This document shows, piece after piece, positions 37,401 through 45,769 of a stretch of DNA of 64,000 nt. The stretch is from Pomphorhynchus laevis. Lineage: Eukaryota > Acanthocephala > Palaeacanthocephala > Echinorhynchida > Pomphorhynchidae. The position numbers and the translations under genes are program-made. The notes beneath the pieces are model-generated. The model had not been told where the DNA came from, made no database searches, and saw only the letters and a program-made list of their open reading frames with translations. Numbering within the stretch: position 1 is the stretch's first letter; each line of letters opens with the position of its first letter. The stretch spans positions 78,326-142,325 of the forward strand of contig WNNJ02000939.1 of NCBI GenBank assembly GCA_012934845.2, read 5' to 3'.

Positions 37401-40400
37401 TCTCGCTTTATAGCTAATGCCTCTAGAAATAATCTTGTCTTTTTATCAACAGATATTTGTACTATCCTAAAGTTGTCTAAGTCCAATATATGCGTTGTTT
37501 CTCCGACATGCTGTGATACAGCACACTTTATGTTTTTCAGATCCCTTCATATGCTGGCATGTTCTATCAATTTTTCATGCAGAGGTCTACCAGTTTGTCC
37601 TACGTAGGTCTTGCTACAAGATGAACAAGTTGATAAATTACTTTCGTTTATTCTTTGCTTATTTGATGTTAAACTTAAACATACAAGATTCAATCTTATG
37701 TGTACCAAAAACATGATTTCTTTAATTTTGTTTAATTAAATTAAAAAAATTAATTAATTTTTTTAATTAATTTTTTTTAACTTTTTTATTAATTTCTTAA
37801 ATAAGCTTTTTTTAACTAAAGAACCCTATTCAAAAATAAAGTAAATAATTTAATTAAAATAAAATAAATATGCAATAAATATTCACTAAGTAAATTGAAG
37901 TTTATTAATTTACGATATTTAACAATTTTAAAATATTGATATTGTTAATATTAATATTTGATATTGTTTGATAAATATCAAACATTACGGTTATATATCG
38001 TTAAATATCGTTAGTTTTACATATCAGTTTGATATAAAATATAATTTATAAATTTAGGATAATAACGTCAAAAGGAAAACAAAATATGATGGAAGACGAA
38101 ACAGCTACCAAAATCCTTGTGAGAAATATACCCTTTCAGGTTAAAGAAAAAGAAATTGAGGAATTGTTTTCGTAAGATTATTATAAACTGCACGTATTTT
38201 ATAGTTTCACAATTTTAGTGTTTTTGGGCAATTGCGATTTGTCCGATTGCCAAAGAAACTGGACGGAGGACATAGAGGATTTGGATTTGTCGATTACATT
38301 TCACGTAAATGTGCCAAGGTGATATATAATTTGGATTATTCTACTTCGTTTTTCCCAAGATTTAGATTTTTTCGTTAATTTCATGAAATTTTATTTATTG
38401 CAAAAAACGGATTCAATAGATAAAGATGTTAATAGACCAATGTATCTCTTGATACATTGGTCTAATAGACCAATGTATCAAGAGATACATTGGTCTCATA
38501 AATGCTTTTACGATGTCAAATACTAAATTGAATTGCAGCTGTTCAATTCGATGCATTAACACGATATAGGTCAGCGCGAATAGAGGCATAGAGGTGCGAA
38601 GAGGACATAAAGGAGCGGTCGTACATCGACATGTGTATTTAACCACTTAGCTTCGTCATATATCAATTCCACAGTGGAATCACCCTTTCAATATCATGCA
38701 ACTCGTAGATGTGCTTAATATACATATCGAGTTAATAAAATTGATAATGGGTATTTCATGTCGGAGATTAAATCCACAACTTGTAGAATAAGAAATAAAC
38801 TTTTGCGACTGATCCATAAAGCTGTCATTTCATTGCTGTCAGTAATAAAATCGGGAAAGCATTCCACGCGTAATTAATAGAATCCTAAAACAGTTAAGCT
38901 TTGCAATTACCAAAGTTGTGGCTGCTTTGTGTCAAAGTACTGATAGATATCCAAAATTATCATTAAAAAATTCTCTCTTTAATAAACGATATATACTTTG
39001 CTTGATGTTTATACTTCCAGTAAAATTGTACAAAATAAAAATACAAAATAAAAAAATAAAAATGTTAAAAGAGGCAATTCTACTTTGTATTTATATCCTT
39101 CATTCACCGCTCTAAATAGGAAAAACGTTTATGCTGTATTAAATCAACTGAAACAAAAGTCGTATTTGGATGACAAATTCCATATTTTTAGCTGTGTTAA
39201 ATGATTTATTTAGAACGCTAATTATAGGACATAGCTCATTACGACAAATTCGTTCAGCATTGTTCAAATTCGTTTATAAATTTTCTGTATGTCCCTTATT
39301 ACAGAAGGCAGGATTTGCGTACACTAGTAGTGGTCTAATAAATGCGACATATATGACTTCCAGCTGATTAAAAGATACCTCCTTCGCTGATAACCGCCTA
39401 AGGGTGATATACTTGCTGGTGATATCCACTTACTGGTGATATCATCAATATGATGATACCATAATATATTAGATGTAAATGTTACATCTCATACGACTAG
39501 CACAATAAAAAGCTTTAATTAATTATCAAAGCTGAAATTAATTACTTATGCTTTAATTAATTATTGGATCTGGATAGAAGAAGAGAGGAAATTATTTTTG
39601 ATATTTCGCTAACTGCTGTTAGCATCTTCAGAAGATGCTAACAGCAGTTAGCGAAATATCAAAAATAATTTCCTCACTTCTTCGATCCAGATCCAATAAT
39701 TATTTATCAATAATGGATCAGTATTAACTATTTAAAATCAAAAGCGTTGCTCACAGCAGCTTGTGCGCTGATGTGAGATCTTAAAGCAAATTGAGAGTTC
39801 GAAATTGTATTGAGATACTTTTCAAAAATCTTTTCTTAAATTATACTTTAGATTATTTATTAATTATTTATTATACTTTTGATTCTTGTTATTGCTGGTA
39901 GAAGACTGATCGGCCTGAAACTGTCTACTTGAATATGAACTTTAATTTTAAAGTTACAAACGAACAACTGATTGTTTTAAACAGTTGGGATCTTACAGGT
40001 TTTGAATATTGAAGTAAATACGTTCGACAATGGATCGGATATTATATAAGATTTTACACAATTTTTATTTATATAACGATAAATCAGTAAATTGATTGTT
40101 TATATAAACAATCAATAATTATAAATTATAAATGATTGTTAAATAAAATGTTATATAATAATTATCAAGTTAAAATTTAAATTTGAAAATAAAAGTCAAT
40201 TTTTATGAATTGACTAATGAATAACATACGAAGTATAAGAATAAGGATAAGAAGTAATCTGGAGAATCTGATATGTTATCAGGCTTCGGACCTATTTTTC
40301 TACCCAACATATCAGAAGGCTAAAAGTACATTTGAGTGTGTGGTTCCTAATAGCAATCACCCCTTTCCATTTTATTTTGTGGTAATAATAATTGGATAAT

Positions 40401-42902
40401 TTTGACAAAATAATTACCATAATGGATTGAGTAATAGAAACCGTGCCTATTAAATAATCAAGTTTATAAAAGAATTTTTGTATGTCAGAGATCCCAATAA
40501 ATTCTAATAATTTTAGTGATAAAGTGTGAACGAGAGTTATTTTAAATTATTTTATAATAATTATTAATATATTTTAATTAATAATTTTAATATTAAAAAT
40601 ATAATTCAACAGCTATCCTTGCATTTCTTATATTTTATTATGCAGACCGCTTTTGATGCTTTGTCACCAAGCACCCACATCTTCGGACGACGGTTGGTAT
40701 TGGAATGGGCCAAAGCTGATGATGATGACATTTTGGAATTGCATCTTAAAACTGCGCGCTATTTTCAAAGTATGTATTTTATTTTTCAAATTTTAATCGA
40801 ACTGTTTACTACAATTTCAGCAAGCTGATCTGATTTTGTTTCTTTTATTACCGTCTACTTCACACAAGCAGAAGTTATATTACTCTTTATAATTAATTGA
40901 TAATACATTTTATTATTAATATAATTATATATATTATTAATTTAATAAAATATATTATATTATAATTATACAATTAGTTAGCATCAATTAATCACTAAAA
41001 TTATTTAAGTATATGGATATATGTAAAACAGAAAATTAGCGAAATATGGTCGTCTAAAAAGTCGGTTCTGAGTGCTATAGCTTGCAAATTAACCGAGATG
41101 TTTTATTGATTTATGCTCGCTCCATATGTAATTCTAAAATAATGGCCTTTTTACTAATGTATCAATAATGTAACTTAAAATATTTGTTGGAGTTAATATC
41201 AACATTTATTAAGTTCGTAAACGATAATAGATATATCCGGTGGCTATATTTACTTGATCTTGTCACCTAACTATTTTCAATTGCTTGCGTGATAGGGTGA
41301 AACTCTGCTTATTACATTCTTACATATTATATTATCTATGATGGAGAATGAAATTATTTTAAAATTTTAAACTTCAAACATTAAAGTTGATCTTATTTCG
41401 ATAAAAACACTATTCAGTTTTAGCATTTTAGTTCCTGAACTGAGAAGCGACATAATTATTTTTGTCACCAGCTCTTATTTTAACGAAAACGTTTTTTCCG
41501 ATACGCTTATTTTGTTGTAATATTTTTATTTTTAACATTTTTTGATATTCCATATTTTGATAACTAATTGAGAATCGTCAGCAACAAAATAACTCAAGTT
41601 TCATTTTCGTTTAATAATCTTTTACGTCGAAGCTTTGAATTCACTCATTGGTAAAGGCATCGAAAAGTGGTTGATGATTTTTGACATTGTAATGATTATT
41701 ATTTGAAATTATCAAATGATTTAGCTTGTTTTGATGATATACGATGTGAAACGTTCTGCATTTCATCGGTAATTAGGATTATCCGAAAATCTTTAATCAT
41801 CTATAATTCCTTAAAGTGGACATATATCCTATTGTTAGAAGAAAATCCATCATCAGTTAATAATTCAATATGGAATACGTCACATTTTTCATAAACAGAA
41901 TGAAACCACAAATCGTTTCCATTAAAAAATTATAGTGAATATTTTGAAAGATTTTCTACGAAACGACTCAGCAACTTCAAATGCGCGCCTGAATTTGCTT
42001 TTTAAACCAAATCTTGTCCATCCCCGGAACGCATAATAATGTTAAGATTATATCTGGTTTATCTAATTTAAATTAAAACGAAGTATGTTGAATCAAGTCA
42101 GCATTTAAATTACTATTATAAAATGGATTGTTCACTCATTTTAAATTATATTATAATTTTGTCCTGATGATGATAGCAGTAAGCTATCGAAAATTTGACC
42201 TTTAATAAGAATAATAATTTTACTCTTTAATTAAATATAATTTAAATTACTAGATATAAGCATTAAATTAACATCAAGTAAAATGTAAAACATTCTAAAT
42301 AGCCTCATTACTGTCTAAATGGCCTACTTGGTGATGAATTCTGTCACATCACATTTTGGGTGCATGAGTTGAGGCTGTAGCAAAGATACCGGCTTCGTCA
42401 CGCACTCTAAGGGACCATCTGTTGATGATCGTTCCGTCATCGATATTTTTGTGAATCTGTTCAAGCAAGTCGTCTTTAAATTTCTTTGAATTACTCAACA
42501 TTTGATTTAGTAAATTAAATGTTGAGTAATTGGTTGAACAAAATGGCAATAAGGCATATTGATTCCTAACTTCAAAAATACGATCATCACTTTTCGGTAA
42601 AAGATTTTATTTATCATTGAATTGATATAAAATTTTTAGTAAATAAAATAATTTTATTATATCAGAATTTTTAAATATGAGGCTGATGACGGAAACGTGA
42701 ATATTTAATATATCAACTCATAATATTAGGTCAATTATTTATAATAATTACAGTTGATTAACCAATAAGTTGATTTCTTTTATTTTCCAATAATGCTTTT
42801 ATAATTCTATTTGTGTTTTTTATCTCTACAGCTAATCAAAATGAGAAACCGAAATCGTCCGATTTGCTTCGAAGTTTACAGCCACATACTGAAGATGAAT
42901 AA
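15727..42902 (+). CDS. RBM19: RBM19/MRD1-type six-RRM rRNA processing protein (9 exons)
   Basis: Exons: 15727-15768, 19825-20007, 29048-30472, 32506-32595, 32643-32848, 38058-38171, 38219-38318, 40646-40769 and 42832-42902. All introns are GT-AG and every phase agrees, giving 784 codons ending in TAA. RRMs lie near residues 4-75, 189-262, 298-375, 463-530, 562-640 and 667-743. Between RRM3 and RRM4 is the family's conserved helical segment ([20 protein letters not shown]). Key RNP motifs are [38 protein letters not shown] and ILVRNI/GFGFVDY. RBM19/MRD1 is nucleolar and acts in small-subunit pre-rRNA processing. At 784 residues the protein is compact compared with vertebrate RBM19 (about 960). 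Introns 1, 2, 3, 5 and 7 carry transposable elements or their tails. It ends 6 bp from a convergent gene. Confidence 0.93.
16200..19170 (+). mobile_element. Relic of canonical Penelope-like element (C-terminal EN)
   Basis: It lies in RBM19 intron 1. RT landmarks include ADKGGQMI (about 17450), MGTQCAS with [13 protein letters not shown] (about 18020-18090), YVDDILVI (about 18130) and [15 protein letters not shown] (about 18245-18285). After the RT comes a GIY-YIG-like start, [15 protein letters not shown] (about 18870-18915). A region like the family's C-terminus, [16 protein letters not shown], lies near 19110-19155. Placing the endonuclease after the RT separates this family from the Naiad-like one. 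Badly broken, with many interruptions, hence old. Confidence 0.6.
16235..16279 (+). repeat. 45-bp direct repeat, copy 1 (copy 2 at 16628-16672)
   Basis: It begins AATTCCATTCGGAATCCTGG and contains an internal TTCCATTCGGAA dyad. The second copy at 16628-16672 differs at one base. At 16316-16363 a shorter direct repeat (CAACGAGTGAAACGAACAG) lies between them. These could be remnants of a pseudo-LTR at the 5' end of the Penelope relic. Confidence 0.65.
19498..19669 (+). pseudogene. Duplicated intron 1 end and first 54 bp of RBM19 exon 2
   Basis: This stretch repeats 19705-19878, including the acceptor TTGCTTCCAAG and the first 18 codons ([18 protein letters not shown]). After the shared part it meets TAG at once and has no donor. 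Its intronic half has drifted more than its exonic half. The 35-base spacer (19670-19704) includes AACACCCAAT, the inverse of the ATTGGGTGT that starts each copy. This is a decoy acceptor for RBM19 splicing. Confidence 0.85.
19825..20007 (+). CDS. RBM19: RBM19 exon 2 (rest of RRM1)
   Basis: The exon runs from the acceptor TTGCTTCCAAG to the donor GTAAGT, with phase 0 at both ends. It reads [19 protein letters not shown] through [20 protein letters not shown], completing RRM1. The acceptor and the first 54 bases of the exon are duplicated 209 bp upstream (see 19498-19669). Confidence 0.93.
20075..21060 (+). mobile_element. Naiad-like element, EN/linker portion (copy B)
   Basis: It lies in RBM19 intron 2. 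A 206-codon frame at 20092-20712 carries the second half of the GIY-YIG endonuclease ([29 protein letters not shown]) and a basic linker. The CxC linker motif (ECNCKSLIF; cysteines at 20827-20835) follows. About 70 bp are locally duplicated near 20870-21045. There is no RT downstream, so the copy is truncated. The CxC motif between endonuclease and RT is described for the Naiad/Chlamys type of Penelope-like elements. Confidence 0.8.
21225..24235 (-). mobile_element. Decayed LINE-like retroelement with YADDA RT
   Basis: It is read on the minus strand in RBM19 intron 2. The N-terminal part (24232-23783) has a Cys-containing start. Then comes a pre-RT region typical of a widespread invertebrate family ([20 protein letters not shown], then [10 protein letters not shown]). 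The RT palm follows with [18 protein letters not shown] (about 22670), then the long C-terminal region (22394-21229) with [20 protein letters not shown] and [17 protein letters not shown]. Stops and frame changes are frequent between 23430 and 22500. No endonuclease was recognised. Other pieces of the same type are at 12176-12565 and 55440-56300. Confidence 0.65.
24445..25733. repeat. Minisatellite, 15-bp unit, about 86 copies
   Basis: The unit AGTCAATCGTCTGGA is repeated with few variants; most differ by one base, and one unit near 25305 is one base short. As 15 is a multiple of 3, both strands stay open: LEVNR repeats forward, RRLTS in reverse. This is a by-product of the repeat, not a gene. 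It lies in RBM19 intron 2. The left flank is GC-rich (GCGCGCGAGCGAAGCGAGCG) and the right flank is a truncated Naiad-like element. Confidence 0.97.
25760..28085 (+). mobile_element. Naiad-like element, RT and tail (copy C)
   Basis: It starts about 27 bp after the minisatellite in RBM19 intron 2 and is 5'-truncated, lacking the endonuclease. RT fragments run from about 25900 ([16 protein letters not shown]) through [20 protein letters not shown] and YIDDI (about 26955) to the C-terminus at 27715. An AT-rich insertion lies near 27000-27190 and part of the palm is repeated. The structured tail runs to about 28085, ending in GTTAGCTGATTTGATT. Broken in several places. Confidence 0.85.
28090..29000 (+). 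repeat. AT-rich intron with Penelope-like end motif
   Basis: It is mostly AT microsatellite. At about 28575-28610 stands CACTGAAGAAGGGCTGTACC, continuing into CGAAAGC. A CTGANGA - short stem (GGG/CCC) - GAAA arrangement of this kind is seen at the ends of Penelope-like elements. Confidence 0.45.
29048..30472 (+). CDS. RBM19: RBM19 exon 3 (RRM2, RRM3, RRM4)
   Basis: This is the largest exon, 475 codons. The acceptor TTTTTAATAG gives [11 protein letters not shown] directly after SRIT of exon 2, as in the RBM19 family. A Lys/Asp-rich linker precedes RRM2. I chose the end at 30472 (donor GTAAAA, phase 0) because the alternative donor GTCAGG at 30459 would put exon 4 out of frame. Read-through ends at TAA 30491. 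Confidence 0.9.
30770..31650 (+). repeat. Naiad tail copies without ORF (intron 3)
   Basis: At least two, probably three, degenerate copies of the tail lie head to tail. Each holds TTTAGCATTATTAT-like DNA followed by TTAAATACGTAGA and a CTGTTAGCTGATTT-type end (about 31145-31190 and 31610-31645). The structured 5' block of the tail is missing. Confidence 0.65.
31920..32385 (-). mobile_element. Fragment of canonical Penelope-like endonuclease
   Basis: The minus strand carries [20 protein letters not shown] (about 32030-31970), typical of the end of C-terminal GIY-YIG domains in canonical Penelope-like elements. A broken stretch with scattered Cys lies upstream (32380-32080). It sits in RBM19 intron 3. 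Short and broken, so the assignment is moderate. Confidence 0.45.
32506..32595 (+). CDS. RBM19: RBM19 exon 4 (first half of RRM5)
   Basis: Between the acceptor CTCTATGTTTAG and the donor GTAAAT, phase 0 both sides, the exon encodes [19 protein letters not shown], beta-1 and helix-1 of RRM5. Only 47 bp of intron separate it from exon 5. Confidence 0.85.
32643..32848 (+). CDS. RBM19: RBM19 exon 5 (second half of RRM5)
   Basis: The acceptor TTTTTAAAATAG leads into [14 protein letters not shown] and [20 protein letters not shown] (RNP1 present). It ends after 2 bases of a Glu codon at the strong donor GTATGT. Confidence 0.9.
32940..33335. repeat. Degenerate minisatellite, ~27-bp unit, about 14 copies
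   Basis: Units resemble CTCTTCGATGATAGTAGC followed by TTATTA, 25-28 bp, each differing at several positions. It lies in RBM19 intron 5, about 90 bp after exon 5. One inverse unit (TAATAAGCTACTACCACCAT) occurs at the 5' end of the LINE at 4385, and a stray unit occurs near 33445. Confidence 0.8.
33790..36655 (+). mobile_element. Naiad-like Penelope element, fullest copy (copy D)
   Basis: It lies in RBM19 intron 5. The order is a GIY-YIG endonuclease start ([18 protein letters not shown], about 33860-33920), the rest of the endonuclease and a basic linker to 34320, the CxC linker near 34644, and the RT (34892-36283) with [67 protein letters not shown] and [14 protein letters not shown] (YIDD at 35825-35836). 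The tail (36296-36655) follows. An N-terminal GIY-YIG, CxC linker and C-terminal RT are the hallmark of Naiad-type Penelope-like elements. Broken in a handful of places and possibly missing part of the endonuclease, but the youngest-looking copy here. Confidence 0.88.
36355..36445 (+). ncRNA. Conserved structured block of the Naiad tail
   Basis: Two stems interleave: 36365-36372 (CTGCTATG) pairs with 36407-36414 (CATAGCAG), and 36381-36392 (AGGAATTAGGGG) pairs with 36428-36439 (CCTCTAATTCTT) with two G-U pairs. This is an H-type pseudoknot on paper. The block includes CCGAAAC and CTGATGA. It is the best-conserved part of the tail in other copies (27780-27865, 45795-45910, 47080-47170, 48075-48150). 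A role in target-primed reverse transcription or RNA processing is inference. Confidence 0.5.
37360..37660 (-). mobile_element. Canonical Penelope-like endonuclease fragment
   Basis: Read on the minus strand: [25 protein letters not shown], then [19 protein letters not shown]. The Cys pair, YVGQTGR and following His residues are the CCHH-type GIY-YIG endonuclease of C-terminal EN+ Penelope-like elements. No RT is seen next to it. It lies in RBM19 intron 5, opposite to the Naiad copy. Broken. Confidence 0.75.
38058..38171 (+). CDS. RBM19: RBM19 exon 6 (linker and start of RRM6)
   Basis: The acceptor ATAAATTTAG supplies the last base of the split Glu codon. The exon reads [20 protein letters not shown], then [17 protein letters not shown]. 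The donor is GTAAGA in phase 2. It lies 5.2 kb from exon 5 across the Naiad-bearing intron 5. Confidence 0.9.
38219..38318 (+). CDS. RBM19: RBM19 exon 7 (middle of RRM6)
   Basis: The acceptor TTTCACAATTTTAG completes the split Ser codon and leads into [20 protein letters not shown] and [13 protein letters not shown]. The donor is GTGATA (weaker than the others), phase 0. Confidence 0.9.
38434..38496. repeat. Nested perfect palindromes in RBM19 intron 7
   Basis: A 30-bp hairpin unit (arms AGACCAATGTATC, loop TCTT) is followed by AAT and then the exact reverse complement of the unit (loop AAGA). The whole 63 bp is thus a palindrome of palindromes. Confidence 0.85.
39558..39702. repeat. Near-perfect 145-bp palindrome in intron 7
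   Basis: Arms of about 70 bp meet at 39630 with essentially no spacer (GCATCTTC/AGAAGATGC centre). Each arm holds GCTAACAGCAGTTAGCGAAA, the stem - GAAA motif shared with other sites in the window. One arm carries a few extra bases. Confidence 0.85.
40030..40330 (-). repeat. Divergent Naiad tail, minus strand
   Basis: ATTTTTATGAATTGACTAAT and the TATCAGGCTTCGG...CCCAACATA order match the minus-strand tails at 45780 and 46880 with many changes. This is probably the oldest tail in the window. It lies in RBM19 intron 7. Confidence 0.65.
40646..40769 (+). CDS. RBM19: RBM19 exon 8 (end of RRM6)
   Basis: The acceptor TTTTATTATGCAG leads into [20 protein letters not shown] and [20 protein letters not shown]. 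The [14 protein letters not shown] string is diagnostic of the C-terminal RRM of RBM19. The donor is GTATGT, phase 1. Confidence 0.92.
40840..42150. other. Intron 8, AT-rich, no recognised element
   Basis: Only short open frames of no recognisable product are present. A 200-base minus-strand frame at 42349-42549 further on is likewise unrecognised. Confidence 0.5.
42160..42205 (+). other. Hammerhead-like string CTGATGA - stem - GAAA
   Basis: TCCTGATGATGATAGCAG continues into TAAGCTATCGAAAA. GATAGC and GCTATC can pair between CTGATGA and GAAA, as stem II does in a hammerhead ribozyme, but one extra base breaks the strict core. It resembles the motifs near 28580, 52540, 53170 and 56400-56510. 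Confidence 0.35.
42832..42902 (+). CDS. RBM19: RBM19 exon 9 (C-terminus, stop)
   Basis: The acceptor TTTTTATCTCTACAG completes a Thr codon, and the last 22 residues ([22 protein letters not shown]) end at TAA 42900-42902. The stop of the opposing EF-hand gene is at 42909-42911. Confidence 0.88.
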
Positions 42903-42908
42903 CTTTCT

Positions 42909-44426
42909 TTATAATGTTTCTGAAGTGATATATTGACGCTGATTTGTCAATGACGATCTGTAATGACCACTTGTGTGATTTTTATGATTGTGATGATGCT
43001 CATTGTTTATATCTGAAGAATAAGTTTTATGCGTCATTTCATTGTGAACATGATTCAAAGGACTTACTGTTTTGCCTCTGTCTATTCGCTCGTAGATTTC
43101 ATTTTGACTACTGAGTTGTCTGTAAGCTTCAGTAAACTCTTCATAGTCAATCACTCCATCATGCTTATAATCCATTTTGTTAAATATCCTGGTCAGCATG
43201 GATGAATTGTTCCTTCTATTGCTGCTTCCAGCTCCTAACATTGTATTTATTAGCGATACAAACGTATCTTTGTCGATGAACGTTTTTCCTCTAGACAAAA
43301 TATTAAACTCATTTTCAAGTTCTTTCATTTCTTCATGATTCGGCAATGGAGGTGTTCTTCGCCTTGGCAGTGGCGGATGCATAGTCGGCACTACATGATA
43401 ACTATCAGAAAAGTATTTTCTAAAGGGAGGTCTCTCATATTTATTGAAAGAATATTTAGGTTTGCTTTCATAATGTTTTGCTGTAGGCTCATCGATACCA
43501 GAATTCGAGTGATTACGGTCTGCATAGTGTATATAGCCTGGTGAATGACTTCGCTGCGTACGCAACCATTGTCGCGGTTCAGTAATTGACCTTGCTCGTC
43601 TAGGAAACTTATCAATGCTATATGATGACGTTTGCAGTAATGGCGTTTTTCGATCAAGAGCATATGATGAGGTGTGCTGAGAACGGTCATCATCAATATT
43701 TAAGTCATTCGCTTCTTGCATTTGAGGAATTATATTGCTTAGCTGACTTTGCAAGTGATTGTTGAATGTCTCATTTTTCTGTTGTTGGTAGTGCGGTTGA
43801 ATTGATGGGTCGGGTTGATGCTTAATCCTCTGCAGTGATTGCATAGAAGGATATTGAAGAAACGGTTGTGTCGGTGTTGTATGATGTATGGCAGGATGGT
43901 TGGTACTATAATACTGTTGCGTAGGAGCCGTCTGAGGTGGAAGAGGAAACTGTCCGGAATGATATTCTGCAAGATTACTGAAGGGCTGTTGATATCCGTA
44001 GGATGGGGGAGCTGCAGTGTTTGGCATAGGTTGCACACTGTAGGTACAAGGGTTTGTAGGATATATGCAAGCGTAGGGTATGCAACTTCTTTGACAATTG
44101 TTGCAGCTTGTCGATCTTTTCTTTTTGCATTTTGCCGTTTTCGGGTACTTTATCTTTTTTGTTACTGTTACTCTGATCGGTGTCTTACCGCTGTTCGATT
44201 TGCACTCATCATCTAGATCATATTCAGTGTCAATAAGAGGATTGTAAAGGCATGCTCTTTTAGAGTTGTATGCTGATAATGGTACATGCTGATTATATTG
44301 CTGCAATGGGTTTGTGTAATAGACAGGTGTTTGATTAATCCCGTCATATGCACCATACGAGGCATTCGGATTTGTCACATAACCTGGTGTATTGTTGTAA
44401 TATAATGTGGGTAACTGTATTTCCAT
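42909..44426 (-). CDS. EF-hand protein, proline/tyrosine-rich, 505 aa
   Basis: A single uninterrupted frame runs from ATG at 44426 to TAA at 42909. Residues 1-350 are low-complexity and rich in Tyr, Pro, Gln, Ser and His. They include a basic Cys cluster (residues 100-127: CKKKRSTSCNNCQRSCIPYA) and a proline motif PPLPRRRTPPLP (351-362) that could bind an SH3 domain. The C-terminal part is an EF-hand pair: a degenerate first hand (about 368-395) and a second with loop DYKHDGVIDYEE (419-430). That loop has Lys at loop position 3, so calcium binding may be weakened. The tail is His/Asn-rich. An acceptor-like CCTTTTCAG ends 8 bases before the ATG. The family is not recognised beyond EF-hand. It is a paralogue of the gene at 50975. 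Confidence 0.85.
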   Translation of the reverse strand: MEIQLPTLYYNNTPGYVTNPNASYGAYDGINQTPVYYTNPLQQYNQHVPLSAYNSKRACLYNPLIDTEYDLDDECKSNSGKTPIRVTVTKKIKYPKTAKCKKKRSTSCNNCQRSCIPYACIYPTNPCTYSVQPMPNTAAPPSYGYQQPFSNLAEYHSGQFPLPPQTAPTQQYYSTNHPAIHHTTPTQPFLQYPSMQSLQRIKHQPDPSIQPHYQQQKNETFNNHLQSQLSNIIPQMQEANDLNIDDDRSQHTSSYALDRKTPLLQTSSYSIDKFPRRARSITEPRQWLRTQRSHSPGYIHYADRNHSNSGIDEPTAKHYESKPKYSFNKYERPPFRKYFSDSYHVVPTMHPPLPRRRTPPLPNHEEMKELENEFNILSRGKTFIDKDTFVSLINTMLGAGSSNRRNNSSMLTRIFNKMDYKHDGVIDYEEFTEAYRQLSSQNEIYERIDRGKTVSPLNHVHNEMTHKTYSSDINNEHHHNHKNHTSGHYRSSLTNQRQYITSETL

Positions 44427-44984
44427 AGTAAATGCTGAAAAGGTTTGTTCAATTTATAAACTATAAATAAATAAAAGTAACATTTTACTTGGACCACTCA
44501 AATTACATTTCAAATTTTTATAGGTGCCTCTGATATCGCTAATTCACAACTTAAAGAGAATAACTCTATTACATATTTTTAATCAACAGTCGATAAAAAT
44601 AGCTAATTAACAAAGTTTTATGAAATGAAAATAATAATAAAAATATTGAAAATTAACATTCATTAATATCCCGATACTAAAAGATTCTAGAAGTATCTGA
44701 AAGTGTTAATAATCTTATTATATTAAACTTAAAGCAAAGCGCAAGCGTCAAAAAAATTAGAGTTGGAAAATACAAAGAATTTATGAATATAAAATAATTA
44801 CCGCATCTAAAAACAATCAGCCATTAAATAAGCAGAAATAAATAATTCATTAATTCGTCTAGTTGACTGGCTGCAACAGTTAAAAAATGTTCAAAGATAA
44901 TTAGCAACTATGAATTAAATGTATGGGATTCATCTATAACGCAAATTCAGTAAATATTGTTTCCAACACAAATTAATCAAATCA

Positions 44985-45235
44985 GCTGAGTCTACGTATT
45001 TAATATAATTATAAAATAAACAAAACATAATAATGCTAAATCAAAATTTAATAATTAAATAATAAAATTAATAATTGTTTTTAGATTTTATATAATTTAA
45101 ATCAAGTTAAAATAAAAAATTGAAATTTAAAAAGTCATTTTTATGAATTAACTAATAAATAACAGACGTTGTATCAGAATAAGATTTAGAGGTCATCAGG
45201 AGGAACTGCTATGCTATCAGGTTTCGGCCCTTTAT
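44985..45235 (-). repeat. Isolated Naiad tail, minus strand
   Basis: It runs from AATCAGCTGAGTCTACGTAT through ATTTTTATGAATTAACTAAT to the AGGTCATCAGGAGGAACTGC block and GGTTTCGGCC. No RT is attached. A further partial tail lies at about 45460-45680. Confidence 0.8.
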
Positions 45236-45769
45236 TCCTAAACAATTACAATATGGTCCTTACTGTTGTAGAGCGAAAGGCGTTAACCTTTCGTTAACCT
45301 TTTGTGATCAAGGCGATTTTTCATAATCAGATGACAGAATCGATGACATAATAGTCGAAAGAACGTAGGTATCGAACTGAGATGTCACTACTATCAAGGT
45401 GTCAAAATTAGTGATGCAAAGCAGATCTAAAGACTGTTAGGAGAATAGGTAAAGTACTGAAAAAATTAATTATTGAAAAATAATGTTAAATAAAATTTAA
45501 ATTATTAACTAATAACATTTTAATAATTAAATAACAAATAGTTAAATAATTATAAATAATTAATACTTGTTAAATAATATTCTATATAATTTGAAATCAA
45601 GGTAAAAATAAAAAAATTTAAATTTTAAATAAAAGTCAATTTTTATGAATTGACTAATATATAACAGACGTTGTATAATTACGTAGTGGAGCATAAATTG
45701 AAGTTATGGATCTACTTAATAAATAAAATAGAATGAGTTTTAAAATGATTTTCCATGTGAATCATGCAA

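Noticed and set aside
42349-42549. 66-codon minus-strand frame in RBM19 intron 8
   Set aside because: No recognisable domain, splice support or repeat copy; not enough to call a gene.
43335-44216. Frames of 69-125 codons overlapping the 505-residue EF-hand gene
   Set aside because: They are other-frame shadows of a gene with a clear domain and low-complexity composition in its own frame.
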